Shown here piece by piece: positions 9,227-17,849 of a stretch of 64,000 nucleotides of DNA (position 1 is the first letter of the stretch; every line of letters begins with the position of its first letter). This stretch comes from Sulfitobacter noctilucae (lineage in GTDB: Bacteria > Pseudomonadota > Alphaproteobacteria > Rhodobacterales > Rhodobacteraceae), in NCBI RefSeq assembly GCF_000622365.1, contig NZ_JASC01000013.1, forward strand, positions 124,001-188,000, written 5' to 3'. The translations under genes were made by a program, and so were the position numbers. Under the pieces are notes generated by a model. It searched no databases and was not told the DNA's origin. It saw only the letters and a program-made list of their open reading frames with translations.

Positions 9227-10300
9227 CTACCTACTCAACCCACCGTGCAAATTCGGCTGATCCAAACTCGCGAACCCATAATGCCGCAACCAGCGCAGAT
9301 CACTATCAAAGAACGCCCGCAAATCCGGCACGCCGTATTTCAGCATCGCGATCCGGTCGATCCCCATGCCGAAAGCAAACCCCTGCCAGACATCCGGGTC
9401 GATCCCGCCCGCCGCCAGCACCTTGGGGTGCACCATGCCGGAGCCGAGGACTTCCATCCAGCCGTCGCCTTCACCGATCCGCAACTGCCCGTCGACCCAT
9501 GAACACTGGATATCGACCTCTGCCGACGGCTCCGTGAACGGGAAGTGGGAGGCGCGGAAGCGGGTTTTGATCCCGTCAATCTCGAAGAACGCGCTGAAAA
9601 ACTCCTCAAGCGTCCACTTCAGGTTCGCCATGGAGATGTCTTTGTCGATCGCCAGCCCCTCGACCTGATGGAACATCGGCGTATGCGTCTGGTCATAGTC
9701 AGCGCGGTACACCCCACCCGGACAGATGATGCGCAGCGGCGCGCCCTCTTTCTCCATCGTGCGGATCTGCACCGGCGATGTATGGGTGCGTAGCACATGC
9801 GGCGGGCGGTCGTCGCCTTCCGCGCGCGCCATGTAAAACGTGTCCATCTCGGCACGCGCGGGGTGGTGGCCGGGGATGTTCAACGCGTCAAAGTTGTACC
9901 AGTCGGTATCAATTCGCGGCCCTTCGGCAACGGAAAACCCCATCTCAGCAAAGATTGCGGTCAATTCTTCTGTGACCTGAGACACCGGATGGATCGAGCC
10001 CACCCGCTGCGCGCGCACGGGCAGCGTCACGTCCAGCCATTCGGACCGCAAACGCTCGTCCAAGGCCGCGTCACCCAGGGCCGCTTTCTTGGCCGCCAGC
10101 GCCGAGTTGATCTCGTCTTTCAGCGCGTTCAGCGCGGGCCCGGCGACCTGCCGTTCCTCGGGTGTCATCTTGCCCAACTCGCGCATTTTCAGCGCGACTT
10201 CACCCTTTTTGCCAACGGCAGCCAACCGGATGTCTTCCAACACCGACTCGTCACCGGCATCTGCAATCTGGCTCAGGTATTTTTGCTTGAGATCGTCCAT
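9227..10300 (-). CDS. pheS: Phenylalanyl-tRNA synthetase alpha subunit
   Basis: The 357-residue protein has an N-terminal coiled coil (residues about 1-90) and the class II catalytic domain with motif 2 ([38 protein letters not shown]) and motif 3 ([14 protein letters not shown]). It makes phenylalanyl-tRNA together with PheT. AAGGTG lies 4 nt before the ATG. It is the first gene of a likely operon pheS-yrhK-pheT-methyltransferase-ytoQ. I see no obvious leader peptide with a phenylalanine run in the 207 nt upstream. Confidence 0.97.
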   Translation of the reverse strand: MDDLKQKYLSQIADAGDESVLEDIRLAAVGKKGEVALKMRELGKMTPEERQVAGPALNALKDEINSALAAKKAALGDAALDERLRSEWLDVTLPVRAQRVGSIHPVSQVTEELTAIFAEMGFSVAEGPRIDTDWYNFDALNIPGHHPARAEMDTFYMARAEGDDRPPHVLRTHTSPVQIRTMEKEGAPLRIICPGGVYRADYDQTHTPMFHQVEGLAIDKDISMANLKWTLEEFFSAFFEIDGIKTRFRASHFPFTEPSAEVDIQCSWVDGQLRIGEGDGWMEVLGSGMVHPKVLAAGGIDPDVWQGFAFGMGIDRIAMLKYGVPDLRAFFDSDLRWLRHYGFASLDQPNLHGGLSR

Positions 10301-10507
10301 CGGGCACCTTCGAAATACGTCTGACCTCTGCTACTTGGCACCCCTTTGAAATGCAACCCACCCCCCTTGTGCGATTTCGCTGCCGCGACATGCCGGATTC
10401 TGCGGAAAAAGTCGGTTTCCCTAGGCCTCGAGGGTTGGCGTCCTACCATATTGAGTAGTACGCTGCATCCCACCCGCAATATTTCGCGGGCCCATCAAGG
10501 AGCCGCC

Positions 10508-10717
10508 ATGCCACCAGTGATGTATTCACATCGCCTAAAGACCGTCTTGCAGCACAGCATGCGCGAATTGGGGCTGACCTTATCCATGACGGACGAGAAT
10601 AGCGCGCTGTCGCTGGGCGAGAACGAAGCGATGATCGGGGAAACCGCAGCGCTGATGGGCATCAACGTACAGATCGAACTGACCGACAGCGGGACGTTCG
10701 TGACATTCTATTCCTGA
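10508..10717 (+). CDS. Conserved-looking small protein of unknown function
   Basis: A 69-residue soluble protein starting MPPVMYSHRLKTVLQHSMRELGLTLSM. I do not recognise the family. A good ribosome-binding site (AAGGAG ending 6 nt before the ATG) decides the start within a longer open frame and argues that it is real. It precedes an OmpA-domain gene by 21 nt in the same direction, so the two probably share a transcript. Confidence 0.6.
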   Translation: MPPVMYSHRLKTVLQHSMRELGLTLSMTDENSALSLGENEAMIGETAALMGINVQIELTDSGTFVTFYS

Positions 10718-10738
10718 GCCAAGGATCGGAGGGGCATC

Positions 10739-11572
10739 ATGCGCCGAGCGGACAAATCCCAGCACGCCGAGATCAACCGTTTACGCGGAGTGGGTCTGTC
10801 TTTGGCACAGGCCAACCGCGTTGCGCAAAATAGGCGGGGCGGTAACGGGCCGCTGGTTCTGGCCACGGGCGTCGGCATGGCGCTGACCGGTGCGATTGCT
10901 GTTTTCGCACTTGGGTTGTCCACACCCCAAACCATACCGGCTCAAACAGCTAAGATTGCGCAGAGCGGGCAGACCGCGATGCTCAATATAGAGTCGGACG
11001 TCCCCCATGCACTGCCTCAGACGCTCGCCACACCTCCCTCACCAGACGCCTTCGCTGTGATAGAAACTGACGCATTGGCCCCCGAAGAAGCGACCAGGGT
11101 GCGCGATGCACTCCTTGCTGCGCGCGGGGACGTCGATATGACTTCGAGCGCGGATACCGTGACCCGCAATCAGCCTGCCCTGCTTGCGCAGCAGCAGGAT
11201 TGTGTTGCGGAACTGGATGCATTCCTTGGTCCGCGCTTCGTGCAATTCAATCTGGGCCAGACCCGCATTTCATCCGACAATGCAGTGTTGCTGGAAGAGG
11301 TCAGCGCACGGATCATCGGATGCAAGCAGGCCTATGTGATGATCGCGGGGCATGCTGATGCGGTCGGGGATGACTTGACGAACCTTGCGCTCAGCTGGGA
11401 ACGGGCCGACCGTACGCTGGCGCATTTAGTTGAGCTGGGTGTCGACCTCGCCGCAATCGAAGCGGTTGGATACGGCGCGCGCGCGCCTGTATCACAAGGG
11501 TCAGACGAAGATCTGGGCACCGACCGCCGCGTCGATTTCCGCGTGATGACACGGCGGGAGCCGCGCGAATGA
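10739..11572 (+). CDS. OmpA-domain protein with one N-terminal membrane anchor
   Basis: The 277-residue protein has a basic cytoplasmic start, one membrane helix (about residues 38-60, LVLATGVGMALTGAIAVFAL), a low-complexity linker and a C-terminal OmpA-like peptidoglycan-binding domain (about 165-272) with the NLGQTRIS, GHADAVGDD, LSWERADR and GTDRRVDFRV signatures. It should sit in the inner membrane with the OmpA domain in the periplasm. This resembles MotB or stator-like layouts, but no partner is present. It overlaps the next gene by 4 nt, showing translational coupling. Confidence 0.85.
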   Translation: MRRADKSQHAEINRLRGVGLSLAQANRVAQNRRGGNGPLVLATGVGMALTGAIAVFALGLSTPQTIPAQTAKIAQSGQTAMLNIESDVPHALPQTLATPPSPDAFAVIETDALAPEEATRVRDALLAARGDVDMTSSADTVTRNQPALLAQQQDCVAELDAFLGPRFVQFNLGQTRISSDNAVLLEEVSARIIGCKQAYVMIAGHADAVGDDLTNLALSWERADRTLAHLVELGVDLAAIEAVGYGARAPVSQGSDEDLGTDRRVDFRVMTRREPRE

Positions 11573-11802
11573 ACATCACCCAGTTGCAGATCCTGATTGT
11601 GGCATTGGCGATGCTAGCTGCGGGAGCCTTGGGCTGGGTGTTCGGTCGCCAGCGCATGCAGCAGGAAACCGATATGCAGATGCCGATGATGGCCGCTGAA
11701 ATCAGCAAGATGCGCCGTCGCGCCAGCGGGGCAAAAGCGCGCGAAGAAGCTGCTGAAAACCGCCTTTCAACAGAGCGTCGCAGACTGCGCCGCCGTGCCT
11801 GA
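11569..11802 (+). CDS. Small membrane protein with basic coiled-coil tail
   Basis: The 77-residue protein has one N-terminal hydrophobic helix (LQILIVALAMLAAGALGWVFG) and a highly charged helical tail (KMRRRASGAKAREEAAENRLSTERRRLRRR). No family is recognised. The start overlaps the stop of the OmpA-domain gene (ATGA), so the two products are made together and may interact at the inner membrane. Function unknown. Confidence 0.65.
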   Translation: MNITQLQILIVALAMLAAGALGWVFGRQRMQQETDMQMPMMAAEISKMRRRASGAKAREEAAENRLSTERRRLRRRA

Positions 11803-11826
11803 GGCGCGCACAGCGCCCTCGGGTAG

Positions 11827-12264
11827 TCAGGTTTGGTCGATGGTCACACGCGGGGCCAATTCAACCGACAGATCCTGCAACACGTCCAGCAGGCTTTCCA
11901 CGTTGATCGTTTCGGGGTTCACATCATCGGTCGCAAAATAGCGCAAATAGATCTGCCGCGTCCGGTCATCCATTCGCTGATGCAAACCCATCGACCATGT
12001 CGGAAACATCCGCTCGCGCACGTCGGAGCATGACAGAAGAATGATATTGCTGTGCCGGCTGTCCCGCGCAATCCTGTGATAGAGCGCTGAAACCTCGACC
12101 CGACCACCTTCGAGAACCTGCAGAAAATGGTCACCGTTATAATGCAGCAGGCCCGATACATTCAGTCGCCCGTTGTTGCGTTGGCATGTCTCGATCAGAT
12201 GATCCACATCCAGCGCTTCGGACGGATTTCGTTGGCTGTAATAGACGAGGCGCGTCAAGTTCAT
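11827..12264 (-). CDS. Stand-alone BLUF-domain blue-light photoreceptor
   Basis: The 145-residue protein consists of a BLUF domain (residues 1-95) and a C-terminal helical extension. The flavin-switch residues are all there when aligned to short cyanobacterial BLUF proteins: Tyr8 (RLVYYS), Asn31 (QRNNG), Gln49 (HFLQVLEG), Trp90 and Met92 (FPTWSMG). Such proteins bind FAD and signal through a hydrogen-bond switch, usually to a separate partner. No EAL, GGDEF or HTH output domain is attached or adjacent. The start is at the ATG beginning MNLTRLVYYS; the frame is open upstream but that stretch does not resemble the family. Confidence 0.9.
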   Translation of the reverse strand: MNLTRLVYYSQRNPSEALDVDHLIETCQRNNGRLNVSGLLHYNGDHFLQVLEGGRVEVSALYHRIARDSRHSNIILLSCSDVRERMFPTWSMGLHQRMDDRTRQIYLRYFATDDVNPETINVESLLDVLQDLSVELAPRVTIDQT

Positions 12265-12496
12265 GTGTTCTACTGGCCAATATCTACTACATCTGGTTTG
12301 AGGCAGTATCGACAGCAGATCAAGGCAAAAGGCCATCGCAATAGGCGCAGAAGAGGTGCTTTTCGCCAGCGCTTGCCCGAAGATGCCCATGCTGTCAGAG
12401 CGATAGAAACTGCCCCGCGACAGCGCGCCCTTCCTGAGCCATGCAAAGGCATCGCGAGGGCCGTGATGCTGTCGCGCCGCCACATTGCATAAAACG

Positions 12497-12526
12497 AAAA
12501 AAGCCGCCCCCGGAGGAGCGGCTTTT
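12497..12526 (-). terminator. Rho-independent terminator of rpmI-rplT
   Basis: On the minus strand GCCGCTCCTCCGGGGGCGGC forms the hairpin, flanked by A and T runs. It begins 22 nt past the rplT stop. Confidence 0.88.
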
Positions 12527-12548
12527 CCAAATCTCTGACATCTGTCGC

Positions 12549-12914
12549 TTACGCGGCCAGCGCGTCCTGTGCTGTCTTCACGATCGCACCGAATGCTTCG
12601 GGCTCGTGCACTGCCAGATCGGCCAGAACCTTACGGTCCACTTCAATGCCGGCAAGGTTCAGACCATTGATGAAACGGCTGTATGTCAGCGCCTCGTCAT
12701 GCGAGCGAACCGCAGCGTTGATCCGCTGGATCCACAGAGCGCGGAAGTTGCGCTTGCGATTCTTGCGGTCACGGGTTGCGTACTGGTTGGCCTTGTCGAC
12801 CGCCTGTGTGGCGACCTTAAAGACGTTTTTACGACGACCGTAATAACCTTTGGCGGCTTTGACGATTTTCTTGTGACGGGCGTGGGTGACTGTCCCACCT
12901 TTTACTCGGGCCAT
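12549..12914 (-). CDS. rplT: 50S ribosomal protein L20
   Basis: The 121-residue protein starts [30 protein letters not shown], the hallmark of L20, and keeps the C-terminal globular domain ([21 protein letters not shown]). It binds 23S rRNA early in assembly. GAGGAG precedes the ATG. It follows rpmI by 15 nt; infC, which often leads this operon, is not next to it here. Confidence 0.98.
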   Translation of the reverse strand: MARVKGGTVTHARHKKIVKAAKGYYGRRKNVFKVATQAVDKANQYATRDRKNRKRNFRALWIQRINAAVRSHDEALTYSRFINGLNLAGIEVDRKVLADLAVHEPEAFGAIVKTAQDALAA

Positions 12915-12929
12915 GCTAGGTCTCCTCTA

Positions 12930-13130
12930 TCAGCGATCGTAGGGCATGAAGCCCTTGATGATCTTTGCATCTGGCTCAGACAGTGCTGTCGTGCCGCGTG
13001 CGTTACGGATGAACTTTTTGGTCCGTTTGATCATGCCATGCTGTTTACCAGCCTGACCCGCGATGACCTTGCCGGTCGCCGAGATCTTGAAGCGCTTTTT
13101 GGCGCTCGATTTCGTCTTCATCTTGGGCAT
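12930..13130 (-). CDS. rpmI: 50S ribosomal protein L35
   Basis: The 66-residue basic protein starts [22 protein letters not shown], diagnostic of L35. The start at 13130 is preferred over an ATG two codons upstream because GGAG is 6 nt away from it but only 1 nt from the other, and because family members start MPKMKT. It is the first gene of rpmI-rplT. The 204 nt between it and the divergent gene at 13335 must hold its promoter; I see no further gene there. Confidence 0.97.
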   Translation of the reverse strand: MPKMKTKSSAKKRFKISATGKVIAGQAGKQHGMIKRTKKFIRNARGTTALSEPDAKIIKGFMPYDR

Positions 13131-13334
13131 TTCCATCTCCGTATACTTGAGTTCGGTTTACGCACGACTCGGCATGCCACTTTGGCCGGCCGCGCGGGGT
13201 TGAGTGCTGGCGTATAGGGTGATGATCCTGCTTTGGCAAGAGCGTTTGGCCCATGCGAGCATACTGCCTTGCATCAGCGGCGAACCTAACCGACGCTAGC
13301 CTTCTATGCCCGGACTAAGGACACGATTTTTATA

Positions 13335-13700
13335 ATGGATGCAACGCTGAAGAAACACATTATCGCGCTGGAACGGCAGGTGTGGAACGCGCTGGTTTCC
13401 GGCGACAAGGCGGCGGATCACGCGCTTTTAGCTGATGATTTTCTGGGCGTCTATGGCGATGGCTTTGCTGGTAAATCCGATCATACCGGACAGTTGGAGA
13501 CCGGTCCGACGGTAATGGACTATAACCTTGCCGACTTCAGACTGCGCCCGTTGGGCGAGGACCATGTGCTGCTAAGCTATCGCGCCACGTTCAGGCGGTG
13601 CGGCGCTTCGGCCAGTGAAGTGATGTTTGTTTCGTCCGTCTGGCAGTGGCAAAACAGCACTTGGGTCAATATCTTTAGTCAGGATACCGCCCGGATCTAG
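13335..13700 (+). CDS. NTF2-like / DUF4440-type protein
   Basis: The 121-residue protein starts MDATLKKHIIALERQVWNALVSGDKAADHALLADDFLGVYGDG and ends VWQWQNSTWVNIFSQDTARI. The pattern of an N-terminal helix followed by beta strands with a DF..V motif and a closing W.N..SQDTA strand fits the SnoaL/DUF4440 group of the NTF2 fold. Members may bind small molecules or act as enzymes; this one cannot be assigned. It ends tail-to-tail with the next gene, sharing 4 nt. Confidence 0.75.
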   Translation: MDATLKKHIIALERQVWNALVSGDKAADHALLADDFLGVYGDGFAGKSDHTGQLETGPTVMDYNLADFRLRPLGEDHVLLSYRATFRRCGASASEVMFVSSVWQWQNSTWVNIFSQDTARI

Positions 13701-13921
13701 GGCATATACCGCGCCACAACCGATACAAAGACATCCGGCACCTGATCAAGCGCGTAGCCGCCGGACTTGGTTTGCACCGCGTAGAGGATGAGCCCCCCAC
13801 CAATTAAAACAGTCAATGCCGATGCACGCGGCGCACGCCTGTCTGACAGGGCGGACAGAATTGAGGGCACCGAAAATGCCGCAATGACCAGTCCAAGACT
13901 TAGCGCCAGATCAGGATCCAT
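13697..13921 (-). CDS. Small two-helix membrane protein, unknown function
   Basis: The 74-residue protein starts MDPDLALSLGLVIAAFSVPSILSALSDRRAPRASALTVLIGGG and has two hydrophobic helices separated by a short basic turn (RRAPR). It ends YALDQVPDVFVSVVARYMP. I do not recognise a named family. It lies 29 nt downstream of pyk on the same strand, so it may share the pyk transcript. The ATG at 13921 is used. Confidence 0.65.
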   Translation of the reverse strand: MDPDLALSLGLVIAAFSVPSILSALSDRRAPRASALTVLIGGGLILYAVQTKSGGYALDQVPDVFVSVVARYMP

Positions 13922-13950
13922 TTTTGCTCTCCGCCACAACTCAAAGGATA

Positions 13951-15396
13951 CTACTCCGGATCAGCGGCATAAATCAAACGTTCGTCGCAAGGGGCCACAC
14001 GCAAGATATTGGTGCTACCTGGCACGTTGAAAGGCACACCAGCCGTGACCACAACATGATCCCTTTCTTCGGCAAAGCCTTCGCCCCGCGCCGCACGCAC
14101 CGCCGACACAACCGCCTGCTTAAAGCGATCGACGCTGCCGGTTATCACGCAATTCACCCCCCAGCTTAGGGCCAGCCGACGCGCCGTGCCGACAAGCGGC
14201 GTCATCGCAATGACAGGCACCCGTGGGCGCTCACGCGCCGTCAATAGAGCGGTGGTGCCACTTTGCGTGAAACAACAGATCGCCTTGATGTCCGTCGTTT
14301 CGGCAATCTCGCGCGCGGCGGAAACGATGCCATCGGCCACAGTCATGCGATCCGCATTGCGGGAGGCTTCGATGATCTCGGTATAGGTTGGGTCCAGCTC
14401 GACCTCCTGCGCCACGTTATCCATTGTCGTGACCGCTTCGATGGGAAAGCTGCCCGCCGCGGATTCAGCACTGAGCATCACCGCATCGGCGCCCTCATAG
14501 ATCGCTGTCGCCACGTCCGACACTTCGGCACGGGTGGGCATCGGGCTTTCGATCATCGACTCAAGCATCTGTGTGGCCACGATCACCGGCTTGGCGGCTG
14601 CACGACACTTGCGCACCAGACGCTTTTGAATGGGCGGCACATTCTGTACCGGCAGCTCCACCCCCAAATCGCCGCGTGCGACCATGATTCCATCGCTGAC
14701 CGCCAAAATATCGTCGAACCGGTCCACTGCTGACGGCTTTTCGATTTTGGACAACAGCGCGGCACGGCCCATGGCCAGTTCGCGCGCTTCGGTCACATCT
14801 TCGGGCCGCTGCACAAAACTCAGCGCCAACCAATCGACACCCAGATTGCAAACAAACTCCAAATCGGCGCGATCCTTTTCGGACAGCGCGGCCAGCGGCA
14901 GCACCACGTCAGGCACGTTCACGCCCTTGCGATTCGAAATCACCCCGCCAATGACGACCTCGCAATCGGCAAAGTCGGGACCGCAGGCCAGCACCCTCAG
15001 CCGGATCTTGCCATCATTGACCAACAAGCTGGCACCCGGTTTCAGTGCGGCGAAAATCTCCGGGTGCGGCAGGCAAACGCGGCTCGCGTCCCCTTCGGCC
15101 TCATCCAGATCAAGCCGGAATTTTGCGCCCACGACCAATTGCTCACTATCGCCGGAAAAGACACCCACGCGCAGCTTGGGCCCCTGTAGATCCGCCAGAA
15201 TGCCGATGGTGCTGTTCAGGTTCTGCTCCACCTCGCGGATGATGCGGTGCTTTTCACTGATCTCGGCATGGCTGCCGTGGCTCATGTTCAGACGAAACAC
15301 ATCGGCCCCGGCCTTGTGCAACGCCTCGATCATCTCGTAGCTGTCCGAAGCAGGCCCCAAGGTGGCCACGATTTTTACATTGCGCAGGCGTCTCAT
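13951..15396 (-). CDS. pyk: Pyruvate kinase
   Basis: The 481-residue protein starts MRRLRNVKIVATLGPASDSYEMIEALHKAGADVFRLNMSHG and contains the catalytic region VDWLALSFVQRPEDV, the active-site signature LLSKIEKPSAVDRF, MVARGDLGVELP and the allosteric C-terminal domain. It converts phosphoenolpyruvate and ADP to pyruvate and ATP in the cytoplasm. Length and domains are complete. Confidence 0.97.
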   Translation of the reverse strand: MRRLRNVKIVATLGPASDSYEMIEALHKAGADVFRLNMSHGSHAEISEKHRIIREVEQNLNSTIGILADLQGPKLRVGVFSGDSEQLVVGAKFRLDLDEAEGDASRVCLPHPEIFAALKPGASLLVNDGKIRLRVLACGPDFADCEVVIGGVISNRKGVNVPDVVLPLAALSEKDRADLEFVCNLGVDWLALSFVQRPEDVTEARELAMGRAALLSKIEKPSAVDRFDDILAVSDGIMVARGDLGVELPVQNVPPIQKRLVRKCRAAAKPVIVATQMLESMIESPMPTRAEVSDVATAIYEGADAVMLSAESAAGSFPIEAVTTMDNVAQEVELDPTYTEIIEASRNADRMTVADGIVSAAREIAETTDIKAICCFTQSGTTALLTARERPRVPVIAMTPLVGTARRLALSWGVNCVITGSVDRFKQAVVSAVRAARGEGFAEERDHVVVTAGVPFNVPGSTNILRVAPCDERLIYAADPE

Positions 15397-15589
15397 GCTT
15401 TGTTTCCCCTATCCGTCGGTCGAGCATATCGGCTTATGTTAGCGATAACATGAACTCGTTACTGCTATATCACACGCAGATGCCTGTCAAAGATTTCACA
15501 TTTATGAAGGCCCGGCCAGACTTGATTGCGCAGCGATCCGCTTGACAGCCCGCCTTGGCAGATCCAGCTTTGAACCAAAGGAGATATCC

Positions 15590-15901
15590 ATGCCCACTCA
15601 ACAAGAAGTCGAACTGCAGGCCGCCGCCTTTCGCCGGTTGCAACAGCACCTGATGCAGGACCGGACCGATGTGCAAAACATCGACATGATGAACCTTGCC
15701 GGCTTTTGCCGGAACTGCCTGTCACGCTGGTACCAGGAAGCGGCCAACGAGCGGGGCATCGAGATGGGCAAGGAAGAAGCACGCGAACTGTTCTATGGCA
15801 TGACGATGGAAGAGTGGAAGTCGACCTACCAGACAGAGGCCAAACCCGACCAGCAGGAGGCCTTCAAGACCGCCTTTGCCGAGAACGTTTCAAAAGAATA
15901 A
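15590..15901 (+). CDS. DUF1244 family protein
   Basis: The 103-residue protein contains the family signature MNLAGFCRNCLSRWY followed by an acidic and helical C-terminal half (MGKEEARELFYGMTMEEWKSTYQ). DUF1244 proteins are small and common in proteobacteria, with no proven role; the CRNC pair might bind metal, which is a guess. AAGGAG 6 nt before the ATG at 15590 decides the start. Confidence 0.85.
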   Translation: MPTQQEVELQAAAFRRLQQHLMQDRTDVQNIDMMNLAGFCRNCLSRWYQEAANERGIEMGKEEARELFYGMTMEEWKSTYQTEAKPDQQEAFKTAFAENVSKE

Positions 15902-16010
15902 CGCCTCAACCCAAGCTGGTAATACCTAACAATCGCCCCATTCCGCGACCGGAGATGCCACATTCCACGGGCAACTCTAAAGCGTTAACCAAATCGCAGG
16001 GGCTAGTCAC

Positions 16011-16895
16011 ATGCTCGAACTCATCTTGTTTCCCGCCCTTCTGGGCGTAGGTTTTGCTGTCGATTACATCGCATCCGAGAACGACAAGGATGATGAGGAC
16101 GAACCGCTGTTGGTCACGCTTGACGAAGGGACAGCAGAGTTCGTCGGCACCGAGGCCAAGGAACATGTGACCGGGAATGCGCTCGACAACCATGTAGAGG
16201 GCGGTGAAGGCAACGACCTGATTGGCGGTCTGGAGGGCGCGGATACGCTCGACGGTGGCGCAGGCGAGGACCGGCTATTTGGCGGCGCGGGCGATGATGT
16301 GGCGCAGGGCGGTACGGGTGACGACAAGATTTTTCTGGGCGATGGTGCTGACAGGCTGATCTATGCAGATGGCAGCGATGCGGGCGATGATTTCATACGT
16401 GGGGGCGATCACGGCGACACGCTGATCGACACGCGCGGCAGCAACCAAATTCACGGTGATCTCGGGGCCGACCTGATTTCAACCGTTGACGGGCTTGGCC
16501 CCGATGGCAGCATCGCCACCCCCGAAAAAGCAGGCAGTGCCGACACGATCCACGCGGGATTTGGCAACGATACGCTTATCGGGGACAGCGGTGATCTGAT
16601 GACCGGTGGTGAAGGCGAAGATAGTTTCATCGTGGCCACTGCGCTGCAAAACGAAGATGCGCCAGCGGTGCTTGCCGATTTTGATCTTCGCGACGATATG
16701 CTCTCGGTGGTTTTTCTTGGTAAACCGCCTGCGGACCCGACGATATCCTTCAGCTTTGACGAAGAATCCGGGCTGATCTATGCCTCGGTCGAGGGGCAGA
16801 ACATCGCGACAATCAGCGGGTTGGAGGACTGGGATATCCCCTTCATCACAACCTTCACCACGACACTGCCAGAGCTTCTTGCCACCGCGGCATAG
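16011..16895 (+). CDS. RTX-type calcium-binding repeat protein
   Basis: The 294-residue protein starts with a short hydrophobic segment (MLELILFPALLGVGFAVDYIA), then an acidic stretch, then a block of glycine/aspartate nonapeptide repeats (about residues 60-140: EGGEGNDLIGG, LDGGAGEDRLFGG, AGDDVAQGGTGDDKI, GDDFIRGGDHGDT), with further copies near 185-210. Repeats of this kind fold into a beta-roll on binding Ca2+ and usually mark type I secreted proteins. The C-terminal part is not an enzyme domain I recognise. No secretion genes (ABC exporter, MFP) are nearby. A small hairpin follows the stop (16902-16917). Confidence 0.85.
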   Translation: MLELILFPALLGVGFAVDYIASENDKDDEDEPLLVTLDEGTAEFVGTEAKEHVTGNALDNHVEGGEGNDLIGGLEGADTLDGGAGEDRLFGGAGDDVAQGGTGDDKIFLGDGADRLIYADGSDAGDDFIRGGDHGDTLIDTRGSNQIHGDLGADLISTVDGLGPDGSIATPEKAGSADTIHAGFGNDTLIGDSGDLMTGGEGEDSFIVATALQNEDAPAVLADFDLRDDMLSVVFLGKPPADPTISFSFDEESGLIYASVEGQNIATISGLEDWDIPFITTFTTTLPELLATAA

Positions 16896-16985
16896 GCTGT
16901 CCCCGAAGGGACAGATGCCAAATTCCAAGCGGCATCAGCGCCTTAGGGCCCTGTTAACTAAGCATTAATCATCGAAAAGACAGCG

Positions 16986-17849
16986 TTACACGGCCGCCTT
17001 GCGCATTTCATCCAGATAAATCTCGCGCAGGCGCGGGGCCACGCGACCCGGTGTTCCATCGCCCAGCGCGACGCCGTCAATCTCGACCACCGGCATGACG
17101 AAAGCGCTGGCCGACGTGGTGAATGCCTCATCCGCTTTCTTGGCCTCGTCGATGGTAAAGTTGCGTTCCTCAACCTCCATCTGCGCCTCGCGGGCAAAGC
17201 GCAGAACGGCAGCGCGGGTGATGCCGTGCAGGATGTCATTGCTCAGGGCGCGGGTGATGATCTTGTTGCCCTTCACGATGTAGGCGTTGTTGGACGTGCC
17301 CTCGGTGACGAAACCATCCTCGATCATCCAGGCATCATCGCAGCCTGCTTTTTTGGCCATCATCTTGCCCATCGAAGGGTACAAAAGCTGTACCGTCTTG
17401 ATATCGCGACGACCCCAGCGGATGTCTTCGATGCTGATGATCTTTGCACCTTTCTTGGCCGCCGGGCTGTCGGCCAGACCGGGCTTGTTTTGGGTGAACA
17501 TTACGATCGTCGGTTCAGTGGTTTCCGGATCAGGAAAAGCGAAATCACGGTCGCCGTCAGACCCGCGCGTGATCTGCAAATAGATCAATCCCTCGTCGAT
17601 CTCGTTCACCCGGACCAGCTCGCGGTGAACTTCCAGCAAGTCTTCCTTCGAGATCGGATTGCGCATGTCCAACTCGCCCAGCGACCGGGCGAGACGCACG
17701 GCATGGCCATCGAAGTCCACCAGCTTGCCGCCCAGCACGGACGTCACCTCATAGACGCCATCCGCCATCAGGAAACCCCTGTCAAAGATCGACACCCGTG
17801 CTTCGGTTTCGGACAGATAGTCACCGTTCACATATACGGTTCGGGTCAT
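16986..17849 (-). CDS. dat: D-amino-acid aminotransferase (class IV)
   Basis: The 287-residue protein is a fold-type IV PLP enzyme: FDRGFLMADGVYEV near residue 22, the predicted PLP lysine K151 in RRDIKTVQLLYPSMGK, and MIEDGFVTEGTSNNAYIV. The pattern is closer to D-alanine aminotransferase than to BCAT. It moves the amino group between D-amino acids (D-Ala, D-Glu, D-Asp) and 2-oxo acids. Its start overlaps the stop of the upstream exonuclease gene by 4 nt, placing it last in the dgcN-dgcA-exonuclease-dat run and supporting a D-amino-acid role. Confidence 0.88.
   Translation of the reverse strand: MTRTVYVNGDYLSETEARVSIFDRGFLMADGVYEVTSVLGGKLVDFDGHAVRLARSLGELDMRNPISKEDLLEVHRELVRVNEIDEGLIYLQITRGSDGDRDFAFPDPETTEPTIVMFTQNKPGLADSPAAKKGAKIISIEDIRWGRRDIKTVQLLYPSMGKMMAKKAGCDDAWMIEDGFVTEGTSNNAYIVKGNKIITRALSNDILHGITRAAVLRFAREAQMEVEERNFTIDEAKKADEAFTTSASAFVMPVVEIDGVALGDGTPGRVAPRLREIYLDEMRKAAV

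Noticed and set aside
12265..12483. N-terminal extension of the BLUF protein by 73 codons
   Set aside because: The extra sequence does not resemble any BLUF N-terminus and would run into the rplT terminator region; the start at MNLTRLVYYS fits the domain boundary.
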